64,000 nt of DNA from Bifidobacterium stellenboschense (GTDB taxonomy: Bacteria; Actinomycetota; Actinomycetes; Actinomycetales; Bifidobacteriaceae). A program made the position numbers and the translations under genes. The notes below the pieces were generated by a model. It was not told where the DNA came from. It worked only from the letters and a program-made list of their open reading frames with translations, and made no database searches. The stretch is taken from NCBI RefSeq assembly GCF_000741785.1, contig NZ_JGZP01000004.1, positions 62,001-126,000 of the forward strand, given 5' to 3'. Of the stretch, positions 26,395-38,755 are shown one piece after another (position 1 is the first letter of the stretch; each line of letters starts with the position of its first letter).

Positions 26395-26880
26395 CTACAG
26401 GATCGTCTCCATGCCGACCTTGTAGGGCTTGAGGCCCATCCGCTCGTAGAACGCCTGCGCGCCCGGATTGCACGACCACACGTTGAGCGTCACGTTGTAG
26501 CAGCCGGAGCCGCGGGCGAAATCGAGCACATGCCGGTAGACGGCGGTGCCCACATGCCGCCCGCGCGCCGCCTCGTCGACGCAGATGTCGTCGATGTAGA
26601 GCGTCGTCATGTCGGTGAGCACGTGGTTGCCCGGATGCCGCTCGAACACGCAGAATGCGTATCCGTAGAGCGTCGCGTCGTCAGCGTCGGAGAACGCGCC
26701 GAAGACGGGGCGATCGTCGTCGGCGAGGATCGCCTTGAGCTCGTCGTCGGTGTATTTCGTCGCGTTCGCCTTGAACAGGTCGGGGCGGCCGGCGTGATGG
26801 ATGTCCGCCACCTGCCGCAGCAGCCGGTGGAGTTCGGGGATGTCGCGCTCCTCGGCGCGACGGATGTGCATGTCGTTCAT
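26395..26880 (-). CDS. GNAT-family N-acetyltransferase
   Basis: A 161-residue acetyltransferase: MHIRRAEERDIPELHRLLRQVADIH at the start, TTLYIDDICVDEAARGRHVGTAVYRHVLDFA as the acetyl-CoA segment, and TLNVWSCNPGAQAFYERMGLKPYKVGMETIL at the end. The start 26880 was preferred because the minus-strand -10-like TAGACT (26888-26893) ends 7 bases upstream and there is no ribosome site, so the mRNA may be leaderless. Substrate unknown. Confidence 0.85.
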   Translation of the reverse strand: MNDMHIRRAEERDIPELHRLLRQVADIHHAGRPDLFKANATKYTDDELKAILADDDRPVFGAFSDADDATLYGYAFCVFERHPGNHVLTDMTTLYIDDICVDEAARGRHVGTAVYRHVLDFARGSGCYNVTLNVWSCNPGAQAFYERMGLKPYKVGMETIL

Positions 26881-26964
26881 GCGGGCCAGTCTAGTCGGCG
26901 GACGCGCGCATGTCCGGACCGTGGAACGTCGACGGGAGTCGAACGGGGTGTGAAACAACGTTGA

Positions 26965-28383
<1,419 letters not shown>

Positions 28384-28450
28384 GTTGATGCCGCTTCGTC
28401 GGCGTGCTGAGGCGTCGCCCCATCCGGGGCGACCATAGCGCAGCAGCAGA

Positions 28451-28487
28451 ATACCCGTCGTGTTCCGTCGAACGCGACGGGTATTTT
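28451..28487 (+). terminator. Intrinsic terminator of eno
   Basis: ATACCCGTCG (28451-28460) pairs perfectly with CGACGGGTAT (28475-28484), followed by TTTGTT. It ends only about 10 bases before the next start codon. Confidence 0.8.
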
Positions 28488-28494
28488 GTTGCCC

Positions 28495-29067
28495 ATGACC
28501 ACACGGAACCGGACATCACGCGCGGGGGACGCCAAGTCCGCCGCGAAAGCGAAGAAGAACCGTCGTTCCGGAAACTCCGGCCCGATCGCCTTCTTCGTCT
28601 CCCTGTTCATCATCGCGGTCGGCACCATCCAGCTCGTCTCCACGTTCAACACGTACGCGGCCGACCTCGCCCACCTCAACAGCCTCAAGCGTGAGGAGGC
28701 GGCGCTCGTCGCCCAGAAACAGGAGCTGGAGAACGACATCTCCCGTTGGGATGACAAGAACTACGTGGCCGCACAGGCCCGCGAACGCCTCGGCTTCGTC
28801 TTCCCCGGCGAGACCCCGGTCCGCGTGCAGAACCCGCAGGCCGTGACCGGCGACGGCAGCGGCACGAGCAAGACGACCGGCGACGACACGGACACGTCGA
28901 AGCAGCTGCCTTGGTACAGTGAGCTCTCGTACGCGTTCAAGAAAGCCGACGAACCGCTGCCCAAGAACTCCACGGGCACGCAGGGGAAGACCGGGACGCA
29001 GAAGAACCAGCAGGATTCCGGTTCCACATCGACGGACACGACCACGACCAAGAAGGACCAGCAGTGA
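28495..29067 (+). CDS. FtsB/DivIC-family septum formation initiator
   Basis: A 190-residue single-pass membrane protein. A basic N-terminus is followed by a membrane segment (about 28-48, IAFFVSLFIIAVGTIQLVS), a coiled coil (LNSLKREEAALVAQKQELENDI) and RERLGFVFPGETPVRV, the DivIC/FtsB pattern of division proteins. The last 80 residues are Thr/Ser/Gln-rich and low complexity. No ribosome site precedes ATG 28495; the eno terminator abuts it and a TATTTT (28482-28487) lies 7 bases upstream, so it may start its own leaderless transcript. It is followed by DUF501 and ppx genes, the usual actinobacterial order. Confidence 0.85.
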   Translation: MTTRNRTSRAGDAKSAAKAKKNRRSGNSGPIAFFVSLFIIAVGTIQLVSTFNTYAADLAHLNSLKREEAALVAQKQELENDISRWDDKNYVAAQARERLGFVFPGETPVRVQNPQAVTGDGSGTSKTTGDDTDTSKQLPWYSELSYAFKKADEPLPKNSTGTQGKTGTQKNQQDSGSTSTDTTTTKKDQQ

Positions 29068-29624
29068 CCACCACCATCGACCCGACCGCACTGGCCGACC
29101 AGATCCTCGACCATCCGGCCACCAAAGCCGACATCGCCATCGTCGAGCACCAGCTCGGACGCTACCCGCGCGGCATGGCCGCCGTCGGCGCGCGCTGCGC
29201 ATGCGGCCGTCCGCTCGCCGTCGTCACCCGTCCGCTGCTGCCCGGCGGCGTGCCGTTCCCCACCACCTGCTACCTCACCAGCCCGGAGGCCGTCAAAGCC
29301 GCCTCGCACGTGGAGGCCGACGGCGTGATGCAGGAGTACAGCCGTCTCGTCGCCGAAGACGAGGACGTGAAGGCCGCCTACGCGCACGCGCACGAGCTGT
29401 ATCTCGCGTTCCGCCACGAGATCGCCGTCAAGCTCGGCGACACCGAGGAGCATATCGAAGGCACGTCGGCCGGCGGCATGCCCGTACGTGTCAAGTGCCT
29501 GCACGCGCTGATCGCCCAATCGCTCGTCATGGGCCGCGGCGCCAATCCGATCGGCGACATGGTGCTCGACCGCGTGAAGGACGAGTTCGACCCGGCCGTA
29601 TGCCGGTGCAGCGTGCTGGACTGA
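29064..29624 (+). CDS. DUF501 family protein
   Basis: A 186-residue soluble protein of DUF501, found beside eno, ftsB-like and ppx genes in actinobacteria. Visible features are QLGRYPRGMAAVGARCACGRP, PLLPGGVPFPTTCYLTSPEAVKAASHVEADGVM, and KCLHALIAQSLVMGRGANPIGDMVL near the end. Conserved Cys and His (CAC, KCLH, CRC) could bind a metal. Function unknown. It starts with GTG overlapping the previous stop (GTGA). Confidence 0.88.
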   Translation: MTTTIDPTALADQILDHPATKADIAIVEHQLGRYPRGMAAVGARCACGRPLAVVTRPLLPGGVPFPTTCYLTSPEAVKAASHVEADGVMQEYSRLVAEDEDVKAAYAHAHELYLAFRHEIAVKLGDTEEHIEGTSAGGMPVRVKCLHALIAQSLVMGRGANPIGDMVLDRVKDEFDPAVCRCSVLD

Positions 29625-29641
29625 CAAGGAAAGGAACCATC

Positions 29642-30640
29642 ATGGGCAAGGCGGTGACCGTCGCGGGAATCGATTGCGGCACCAACTCCATCCGACTGAA
29701 GATCGCGCGCGTCGACGAGCACGGCATGACCGAGATCGTGCCGCGCCAGTTGCGCGTCATCCGGCTCGGCCAGGACGTCGACAAGACGCACCGGTTCGCG
29801 GACGAGGCGCTGGAACGCGCCTACGAGGCGGCGCGCGAGTTCGCCGGCATCCTCGCCGAGCATCCGGTCGACGGCATCCGCTTCGTCGCCACCTCCGCCA
29901 CGCGCGACGCCGAGAACCGCGAGGAGTTCGAGGACGGCATCGAGGCGATCCTCGGCGTGCGCCCCGAGGTCATCCCCGGCACGGAGGAGGCCGACCTGAG
30001 CTTCCTCGGCGCCACGTCGGTCGTCGACCGCGGCGACCTCAAACCGCCCTATCTGGTCGTCGACCTGGGTGGCGGCTCCACCGAGCTCGTCATCGGCGGC
30101 GACGGCGAGACCGCGCCCGCCACGCAGGTGCAGGCCGCGTATTCGATGAACATCGGATCGGTGCGTATGACCGAGCGTCATCTCAGGACCGATCCGCCCA
30201 CCGAGGAGGAGATCGCCGAGGCCGTCGAGGACATCGACGCGCATATCGACGAAGCGTTCCGCACCGTGCCCGCCGGCAAGGCGCGCACCATCATCGGCGT
30301 GTCCGGCACCGTGACCACGATGACCGCGCTCGCCATCGGACTGAAGGAATACGACCACTCCATCGTCGACGGCCATCGCCTGTCCATCGCCGACGCGACC
30401 GGCGTCGACGACCTGTTCCTCAGGATGACGCGCGAACAGCGACGCGCCTACAAGACGATCCATCCCGGACGCATCGACGTGGTGGGAGGCGGCGCCGTCG
30501 TATGGAACCGCGTGCTCGCCAAGGTGAGCGAGGCCGCGCGACTCGACCACGGCGAGGCCATCGACTCGTACGTGGCGAGCGAGCACGGCCTGCTCGACGG
30601 CATCGTCCTCGACTACGGACGGCGCCTGCTCGCCGCGTGA
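29642..30640 (+). CDS. ppx: Exopolyphosphatase/pppGpp phosphohydrolase
   Basis: A 332-residue Ppx/GppA-family enzyme that degrades polyphosphate or converts pppGpp to ppGpp. The actin-like ATPase fold shows VAGIDCGTNSIRLKIARV, FVATSATRDAENREEF, and VVDLGGGSTELVIG (phosphate loop), then SMNIGSVRMTE and GVSGTVTTMTALAIGL. ATG 29642 follows AAGGAAAGGAA. It is the single-domain actinobacterial form and lacks the C-terminal HD domain. Confidence 0.92.
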   Translation: MGKAVTVAGIDCGTNSIRLKIARVDEHGMTEIVPRQLRVIRLGQDVDKTHRFADEALERAYEAAREFAGILAEHPVDGIRFVATSATRDAENREEFEDGIEAILGVRPEVIPGTEEADLSFLGATSVVDRGDLKPPYLVVDLGGGSTELVIGGDGETAPATQVQAAYSMNIGSVRMTERHLRTDPPTEEEIAEAVEDIDAHIDEAFRTVPAGKARTIIGVSGTVTTMTALAIGLKEYDHSIVDGHRLSIADATGVDDLFLRMTREQRRAYKTIHPGRIDVVGGGAVVWNRVLAKVSEAARLDHGEAIDSYVASEHGLLDGIVLDYGRRLLAA

Positions 30641-30741
30641 CGCGATTCCGCGCGACACGACCAGACGCGACTGTGCGGTGCATCCCGACACGCGGGCGCA
30701 CCGCATAGTACAATGACACGGTCGGTTCCCACCGGCCATAG

Positions 30742-30821
30742 GCCTCCATGGCGAAATCGGTAGACGCAGTCGACTTAAAATCGATCGCTTCGGCGTGCGG
30801 GTTCGAGTCCCGCTGGAGGCA
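30742..30821 (+). tRNA. tRNA-Leu (anticodon UAA)
   Basis: The acceptor stem GCCTCCA pairs with TGGAGGC (30814-30820), followed by discriminator A. The D arm (GCG...CGC), the anticodon loop CTTAAAA closed by GTCGA/TCGAT, a short variable arm CGC-TTCG-GCG and a T arm GCGGG-TTCGAGT-CCCGC are all present. The CCA end is not encoded. Its 3' end is the likely integration site of the island that follows. Confidence 0.96.
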
Positions 30822-30828
30822 CTTCATC

Positions 30829-30863
30829 ACCCGGTTTCACGAAATATCGTGGGCCGGGTTTTG
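30829..30863 (+). terminator. Terminator after tRNA-Leu
   Basis: ACCCGG and CACGA (from 30829) pair with TCGTG and CCGGGT (ending about 30859) across a short AATA loop, followed by TTTTG. Confidence 0.7.
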
Positions 30864-31058
30864 TATTTCCGACGATAGGCGATGTTGCGATTGCGTTGGA
30901 ATCATGCGGCTGTTGGGTGGCGGCCCGGGAGCGGCACGGGACACGGCGCAGGAAGCGAAGACGGAGCGCATGGCTCGGGGCCGTGTTCCCACGCCGATGA
31001 AGGAGAGTGTGTCGAACAGCCCCGTCTGGAGCATTCTCTTCTGAGGCGGGGTGGCATG
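30864..31058. other. Intergenic stretch without a recognisable gene
   Basis: About 195 bases between the tRNA terminator and the HAD gene. Short frames here read as Arg/Gly-rich noise and none has a ribosome site with plausible composition. No repeats or promoters are evident. Confidence 0.5.
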
Positions 31059-31874
31059 TTAACGGAGCAGCCGGTGCAGTACCGCCGCGAGACCGTTGTT
31101 GTCGACGTTTGGCGCAATCATGTCGGCGACTGATTTGACGGCTTCGGTGCCGTTGCCCATCGCCACGCCGATGCCGGCAGTCTGTATCATCTCAAGGTCG
31201 TTGTCGCTGTCGCCGATGGCGATCGTGTCGGACAGTGGAACTCCGAGCCGTTGAGAGACTTTCATGAGCGCCGTGCCCTTGTCTACTCCGGGGATAAGGA
31301 TCTCGCCGTTGTCGTCGCTGGAAGCGTTGATTGATCCGTGGATAATGGTCGCGTAGTCAGCGAGCTCGCGACGCACGTCTTCCACGGTAAGACTGCCGTT
31401 CTCGGGGACGTAGAACGTTCCTTTGCTGACTGGAGGTAGAGGGGCGGAATGGTCGGTGATGGTGTGCCAGGAGTCGCGCATCTGCGGATGCCGCAGCAGT
31501 TTTCGCCAGATGCCGAACCGGTGCGGGTAGCGTTCGGTGGCGTGCATGCCGTCGGGGCAGTGCCAGGCATACGGCATGGCGTGCGCGGTGAAGAACGAGG
31601 TCGCCATGCGGACGGATTCAGCGGGCATGCGCTCGTCGATGATGGTCTCGCCGTCGAGCTCGGCGCATGCGCCGCCGTCGGATACGATGCCGTCGAACCC
31701 AAGTTCGAGCACCGGTGGGTCGATGTCCAGCGCCGCACGGCCCGAACAGATGAACAGCCGGTGCCCGGCCTGCTGCGCTCGGCGGCACTGCTCGCGAGCC
31801 GATTCGGGAATGCGGTGGCTGCTGTCCAGCAGTGTGCCGTCGATATCAATAAATACTAGTTTGGATATGCTCAT
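31059..31874 (-). CDS. HAD-superfamily Cof-type phosphatase
   Basis: A 271-residue Cof/YbiV-like (HAD IIB) sugar-phosphate phosphatase. KLVFIDIDGTLLDSSHRIPE gives motif I, FICSGRAALD motif II, and GVDKGTALMKVSQRLGVPLSDTIAIGDSDNDLEMIQTAGIGVAMGNGTEAVK motifs III and IV. It is divergent from the GntR/UTRA gene, and a full operator site lies 66 bases upstream of its start, so it is probably co-regulated. It may recycle a stalled sugar phosphate; the substrate is not known. Confidence 0.88.
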   Translation of the reverse strand: MSISKLVFIDIDGTLLDSSHRIPESAREQCRRAQQAGHRLFICSGRAALDIDPPVLELGFDGIVSDGGACAELDGETIIDERMPAESVRMATSFFTAHAMPYAWHCPDGMHATERYPHRFGIWRKLLRHPQMRDSWHTITDHSAPLPPVSKGTFYVPENGSLTVEDVRRELADYATIIHGSINASSDDNGEILIPGVDKGTALMKVSQRLGVPLSDTIAIGDSDNDLEMIQTAGIGVAMGNGTEAVKSVADMIAPNVDNNGLAAVLHRLLR

Positions 31875-31939
31875 GCGCGTGTTCTCCTATGGAATGCCGA
31901 CATCAGCGTCTGAACTGTAGATGGTGTTTCCTAAGAATA

Positions 31940-32016
31940 ATTCATTCGAATGAATCATGCAATTGTGGGTGATGGTGTGTCTGTAATTCGAATGAATATG
32001 AGTCATGCGATAATAT
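31940..32016. promoter_or_regulatory. Operators and promoter between HAD and GntR/UTRA genes
   Basis: ATTCATTCGAATGAAT (31940-31955) is a perfect 16-base palindrome. TAATTCGAATGA (31984-31995) is a second site matching TCATTCGAATGA at 10 of 12 bases. A -10 TAATAT (32011-32016) for the regulator gene puts its -35 region over the second site, so the regulator probably represses itself. Confidence 0.7.
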
Positions 32017-32073
32017 GGATCATGTGTGCTGCGGCGATGTGACGCGGCTGGATGATGTGATTTTGGAGGGTGT

Positions 32074-32772
32074 ATGAAATACCGTGAACTGGCGAAGATT
32101 CTCAAGGTGGAGATCGACAAGGGCAAATACCGCGACACGGGAAAGCTGCCTACCGAGCCCGAGCTCATGGAGCAGTTCGGCGCGACCCGGTACTGCGTGC
32201 GTAACGCCATTGCCATGTTGGTCGAGCTCGGCGATGTGTATCCGGTGCAGGGCAGCGGCATGTTCGTCCGGGAGAACAGGCGTGAGGGCTGCCTCAACAT
32301 CAACGGCACGAGAGGCATGACTTCGGAGTTTCCCGGCCATTCCGTGTCCTCCAAGCTGATCAAGCTGGAGCAGCGCGAGGCGGGTGCGGATTCCGCGCGC
32401 CTCAAGTGCGCCGTCGACGCCAAAGTCTATAGCGTCTCGCGCCTGCGTCTGTTGGATGACGAACCGTTCGCCATCGAGTACGCCCTGTATCTCAAGGAGT
32501 TCGTGCCGTATCTCAGCGAGGAGATCGCCAGTGGCTCCATTTACGCGTACATTCGCGAGGACCTGGGGCTGAGTACGGGATTTGCAGACAAGCTGATATA
32601 CGCGCGAGAGCTGGATCATGGCCGGGCCGACCTTCTTGGCCTGTCGGCTGGGGATCCCGCCCTGGTGGTCGAGGACGACGCCTATCTGGCCAGCGGCCGC
32701 ATGTTCAACGCCGGCACGGTCTACTACCACTATAAGAAGGCCACGTTTTTTAATTTCGCCGACCTGAAGTAG
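32074..32772 (+). CDS. GntR-family (HutC/UTRA) sugar-responsive regulator
   Basis: A 232-residue regulator with an N-terminal winged helix (YRDTGKLPTEPELMEQFGATRYCVRNAIAMLVELGDVYPVQGSGMFV) and a C-terminal UTRA effector domain (SVSRLRLLDDEPFAIEYALYL, YYHYKKATFFNFADLK). The relatives TreR, GmuR and BglR-type proteins sense a phosphorylated disaccharide. TTTTGGAGGG precedes the ATG. TCATTCGAATGA sites flank it and the PTS and GH30 promoters, so it is very likely the local repressor, released by an imported 6-phospho-beta-glucoside. Confidence 0.9.
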   Translation: MKYRELAKILKVEIDKGKYRDTGKLPTEPELMEQFGATRYCVRNAIAMLVELGDVYPVQGSGMFVRENRREGCLNINGTRGMTSEFPGHSVSSKLIKLEQREAGADSARLKCAVDAKVYSVSRLRLLDDEPFAIEYALYLKEFVPYLSEEIASGSIYAYIREDLGLSTGFADKLIYARELDHGRADLLGLSAGDPALVVEDDAYLASGRMFNAGTVYYHYKKATFFNFADLK

Positions 32773-32860
32773 TCCCTTATATGCGTGAGGCGGCGTCGCC
32801 GGTGGGGGAGGCGCCGCTTCACGGTATTCCCTCGGGGAAGCGACACGCCGTATCCCAAAA

Positions 32861-32946
32861 TCATTCGAATGAATTTGACACAGCCGAATGAAACTCGTAT
32901 ATTGTAGTCAAGTCATTCGGATTACGCCTATTCATCCGAATGACTT
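32861..32946 (+). promoter_or_regulatory. PTS operon promoter with four operator copies
   Basis: A consensus promoter TTGACA (32875-32880), 17 bases, TATATT (32898-32903). TCATTCGAATGA (32861-32872) ends 2 bases before the -35. A weaker copy (32880-32891, 9 of 12) lies in the spacer. Two more follow the -10: TCATTCGGATTA (32912-32923) and TCATCCGAATGA (32933-32944), which together make a perfect 13-base inverted repeat (32910-32922 with 32934-32946). Confidence 0.8.
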
Positions 32947-32965
32947 GATACTGAACAAGAGGAAT

Positions 32966-32992
32966 CGGACCGGCGACAAGGACGCCGGTCCG
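32966..32992 (+). promoter_or_regulatory. Hairpin in PTS operon 5' leader
   Basis: CGGACCGGCG (32966-32975) pairs perfectly with CGCCGGTCCG (32983-32992) around the loop ACAAGGA. No U-run follows and the ribosome site AAAGGAGG is about 20 bases downstream, so an mRNA-stabilising role is more likely than termination. Confidence 0.5.
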
Positions 32993-33023
32993 GGGACATC
33001 AACCAGTCCAAAGGAGGACGAGA

Positions 33024-34385
33024 ATGAAGGAGTTCGGCAACAAACTGCTCAACGGCTTCATGAAATTCGCGACGACCAAGGCGGTCACCGCTCTGAAGGA
33101 CGGCTTCGTGCTCACGATGCCGGCCACCCTGGTGGGATCGCTGTTCCTGCTGCTCGCGAACCTGCCGTTCGAGGGCTACACGGACTTCATGAACCACCTG
33201 CTGACCGACAAGTGGAACATCGGCCTGAGCCAGGTGTCCGCCGGAACATTCAATATCCTGGCCGTCATCATCGCGGTCGGCATCGGCTACGCCTACGCGC
33301 GCAACGAGAAGGAAGACGGCATCTCCTCCGGTCTGCTGGCCCTGGTCGCCTTCTTCATCCTCTCGCCGTCCTCGGTGAGCATCGACCACAGCACCGTCGA
33401 TGCAATCAAGGAGGGCACCACCGCCTCCGTGTCCGGCGCGATCTCCACCTCATGGACCGGCGGCAACGGCGTGATCACCGCCATCATCGTCGGCCTGCTG
33501 TCCGGCCTGGTGTTCGTCAAGTGCATGAAGCACAACCTCAAGATCAAACTGCCCGACTCCGTGCCCGAAGGCGTGTCCAACGCGTTCTCCGCCATGATCC
33601 CCGGCTTCTTCGTGGTGCTCGGCTCCGCCGTCATCTACCACCTGTGCCAGCTGTTCGGCGGCGTGAGCTTCACTGAACTCATCTTCAAGATCCTGCAGAC
33701 CCCGATGCAGAACCTCACCGACAACTGGGCCGGCGCGATCATCATCACCCTGCTCATCTCCATCCTCTTCTGGTGCGGCATCCACGGCCCGAACGTCGTC
33801 ATGGGCATCATGGCCCCGCTGCTGACTGCCAACTCCGTGGCCAACCAGGCCCTCATGGATGCCGGCAAGGCCGTGACCACCGCCGACGGCGGCCATATCC
33901 TCACCCCGCAGATCGTCGACTGCTTCGTCAAGTTCGGCGGCACCGGCATCACCCTCGGCCTGCTCATCGCCGGCCTGATCGTGGCCAAGTCCAGCCAGAT
34001 GAAGGAAATGTCGAAGCTGTCAGTCGTGCCCGGCCTGTTCAACATCAACGAGCCGGTCATCTTCGGCCTGCCGATCGTGTTCAACCCGTTCTTCCTGATC
34101 CCGTTCATCGTCGTCCCGCTGATCGCCATGATCATCACCTACGGCGCGATGTACATCGGCTTCCTGCCCCCGTTCGGCGCCGTCCAGGTGCCGTGGACCA
34201 CCCCGGTGATCATCTCCGGCTTCCTGCTGGGCGGCTGGAAGGCAGCGCTCATCCAGCTCATCATCCTCGTGATCTCCGTGGTCGTCTACCTGCCGTTCGT
34301 CAAGAAGCAGGACCAGGCATGGGTCGCCGAACAGGCCGCCAACGACGCCGACATCGAGACGGCCGCCGCCGCGGCCAAGGCCTGA
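33024..34385 (+). CDS. PTS cellobiose/lichenan-family permease IIC
   Basis: A 453-residue EIIC of the lactose/N,N'-diacetylchitobiose/cellobiose (Lac) family, the membrane channel that moves the sugar for phosphorylation. MKEFGNKLLNGFMKFATTKAVTALKDGFVLTMPATLVGSLFLLLANLPF is typical of CelB/LicC. Eight to ten membrane segments follow, with FWCGIHGPNVVMGIMAPLL and FNINEPVIFGLPIVFNPFFLIPF as conserved sugar-site motifs. It heads the island operon, with IIB and IIA as separate downstream genes. Cellobiose, gentiobiose or another beta-glucoside is likely; the exact linkage cannot be read from sequence. Confidence 0.93.
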   Translation: MKEFGNKLLNGFMKFATTKAVTALKDGFVLTMPATLVGSLFLLLANLPFEGYTDFMNHLLTDKWNIGLSQVSAGTFNILAVIIAVGIGYAYARNEKEDGISSGLLALVAFFILSPSSVSIDHSTVDAIKEGTTASVSGAISTSWTGGNGVITAIIVGLLSGLVFVKCMKHNLKIKLPDSVPEGVSNAFSAMIPGFFVVLGSAVIYHLCQLFGGVSFTELIFKILQTPMQNLTDNWAGAIIITLLISILFWCGIHGPNVVMGIMAPLLTANSVANQALMDAGKAVTTADGGHILTPQIVDCFVKFGGTGITLGLLIAGLIVAKSSQMKEMSKLSVVPGLFNINEPVIFGLPIVFNPFFLIPFIVVPLIAMIITYGAMYIGFLPPFGAVQVPWTTPVIISGFLLGGWKAALIQLIILVISVVVYLPFVKKQDQAWVAEQAANDADIETAAAAAKA

Positions 34386-34440
34386 GACGCCGCATCGAAC
34401 GGCCCGACTCTTCCGATCGGCAATGGTCGGATGACATGGG

Positions 34441-34476
34441 AGCCCGGTACGAGCAACCACCCTTGCCGGGCCCCCT
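34441..34476 (+). terminator. Intercistronic hairpin between IIC and IIB
   Basis: GCCCGG (from about 34442) pairs with CCGGGC (about 34467-34472) in the 168-base gap. It lacks a strong U-run and may attenuate or stabilise segments of the operon mRNA. Confidence 0.4.
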
Positions 34477-34504
34477 CCTTAATCAACACTCAATACACCC
34501 ATAA

Positions 34505-36757
<2,253 letters not shown>

Positions 36758-36770
36758 TAAAGGAATCATC

Positions 36771-37030
36771 ATGTCTCAGGAATTCACGTTCACCGTATCC
36801 GACCCCGAGGGCATGCACGCCCGCCCCGCAGGCCTGCTGGTCGCCAAGGCCCAGGAATACCAGTCGAGCATCATCGTCACCCGCGACGGAAAACCCGTGG
36901 ACGCCAAACGCATCTTCGGCGTCATGGGACTCGGCGTCAAGCAGGGCGACGAGGTCACCGTCAAGGTGCAGGGCAACGACGAGGTCAAGGCCGCCGCCGA
37001 ATTCGAGCAGTTCCTCAAGGAGAACTTGTG

Positions 37031-37031
<1 letters not shown>
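36771..37031 (+). CDS. ptsH: Phosphocarrier protein HPr
   Basis: An 86-residue HPr. GMHARPAG contains the phosphorylated His16. The regulatory-serine position of Firmicutes HPr (Ser46, in the sequence KSIMGVM) is Arg47 here (KRIFGVMGLG), so Ser phosphorylation by HPr kinase is not possible. It relays phosphate from Enzyme I to IIA. AAAGGAATC precedes the ATG. Its presence inside a sugar-specific operon is unusual because general PTS genes normally stand apart. Confidence 0.95.
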
Positions 37032-38656
<1,625 letters not shown>

Positions 38657-38693
38657 GCATCAATACCGGTCGGCATACTAGGGCCGCCAAAGG

Positions 38694-38735
38694 AACGCGG
38701 GACGGACGGACTAAGTGCCGCCGCCCCGCGTTTTG
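38694..38735 (+). terminator. Intrinsic terminator after ptsI
   Basis: AACGCGGG (38694-38701) pairs with CCCGCGTT (about 38725-38732), followed by TT. It closes the PTS operon. Confidence 0.65.
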
Positions 38736-38755
38736 CATATAAGGAAATTCTGACA

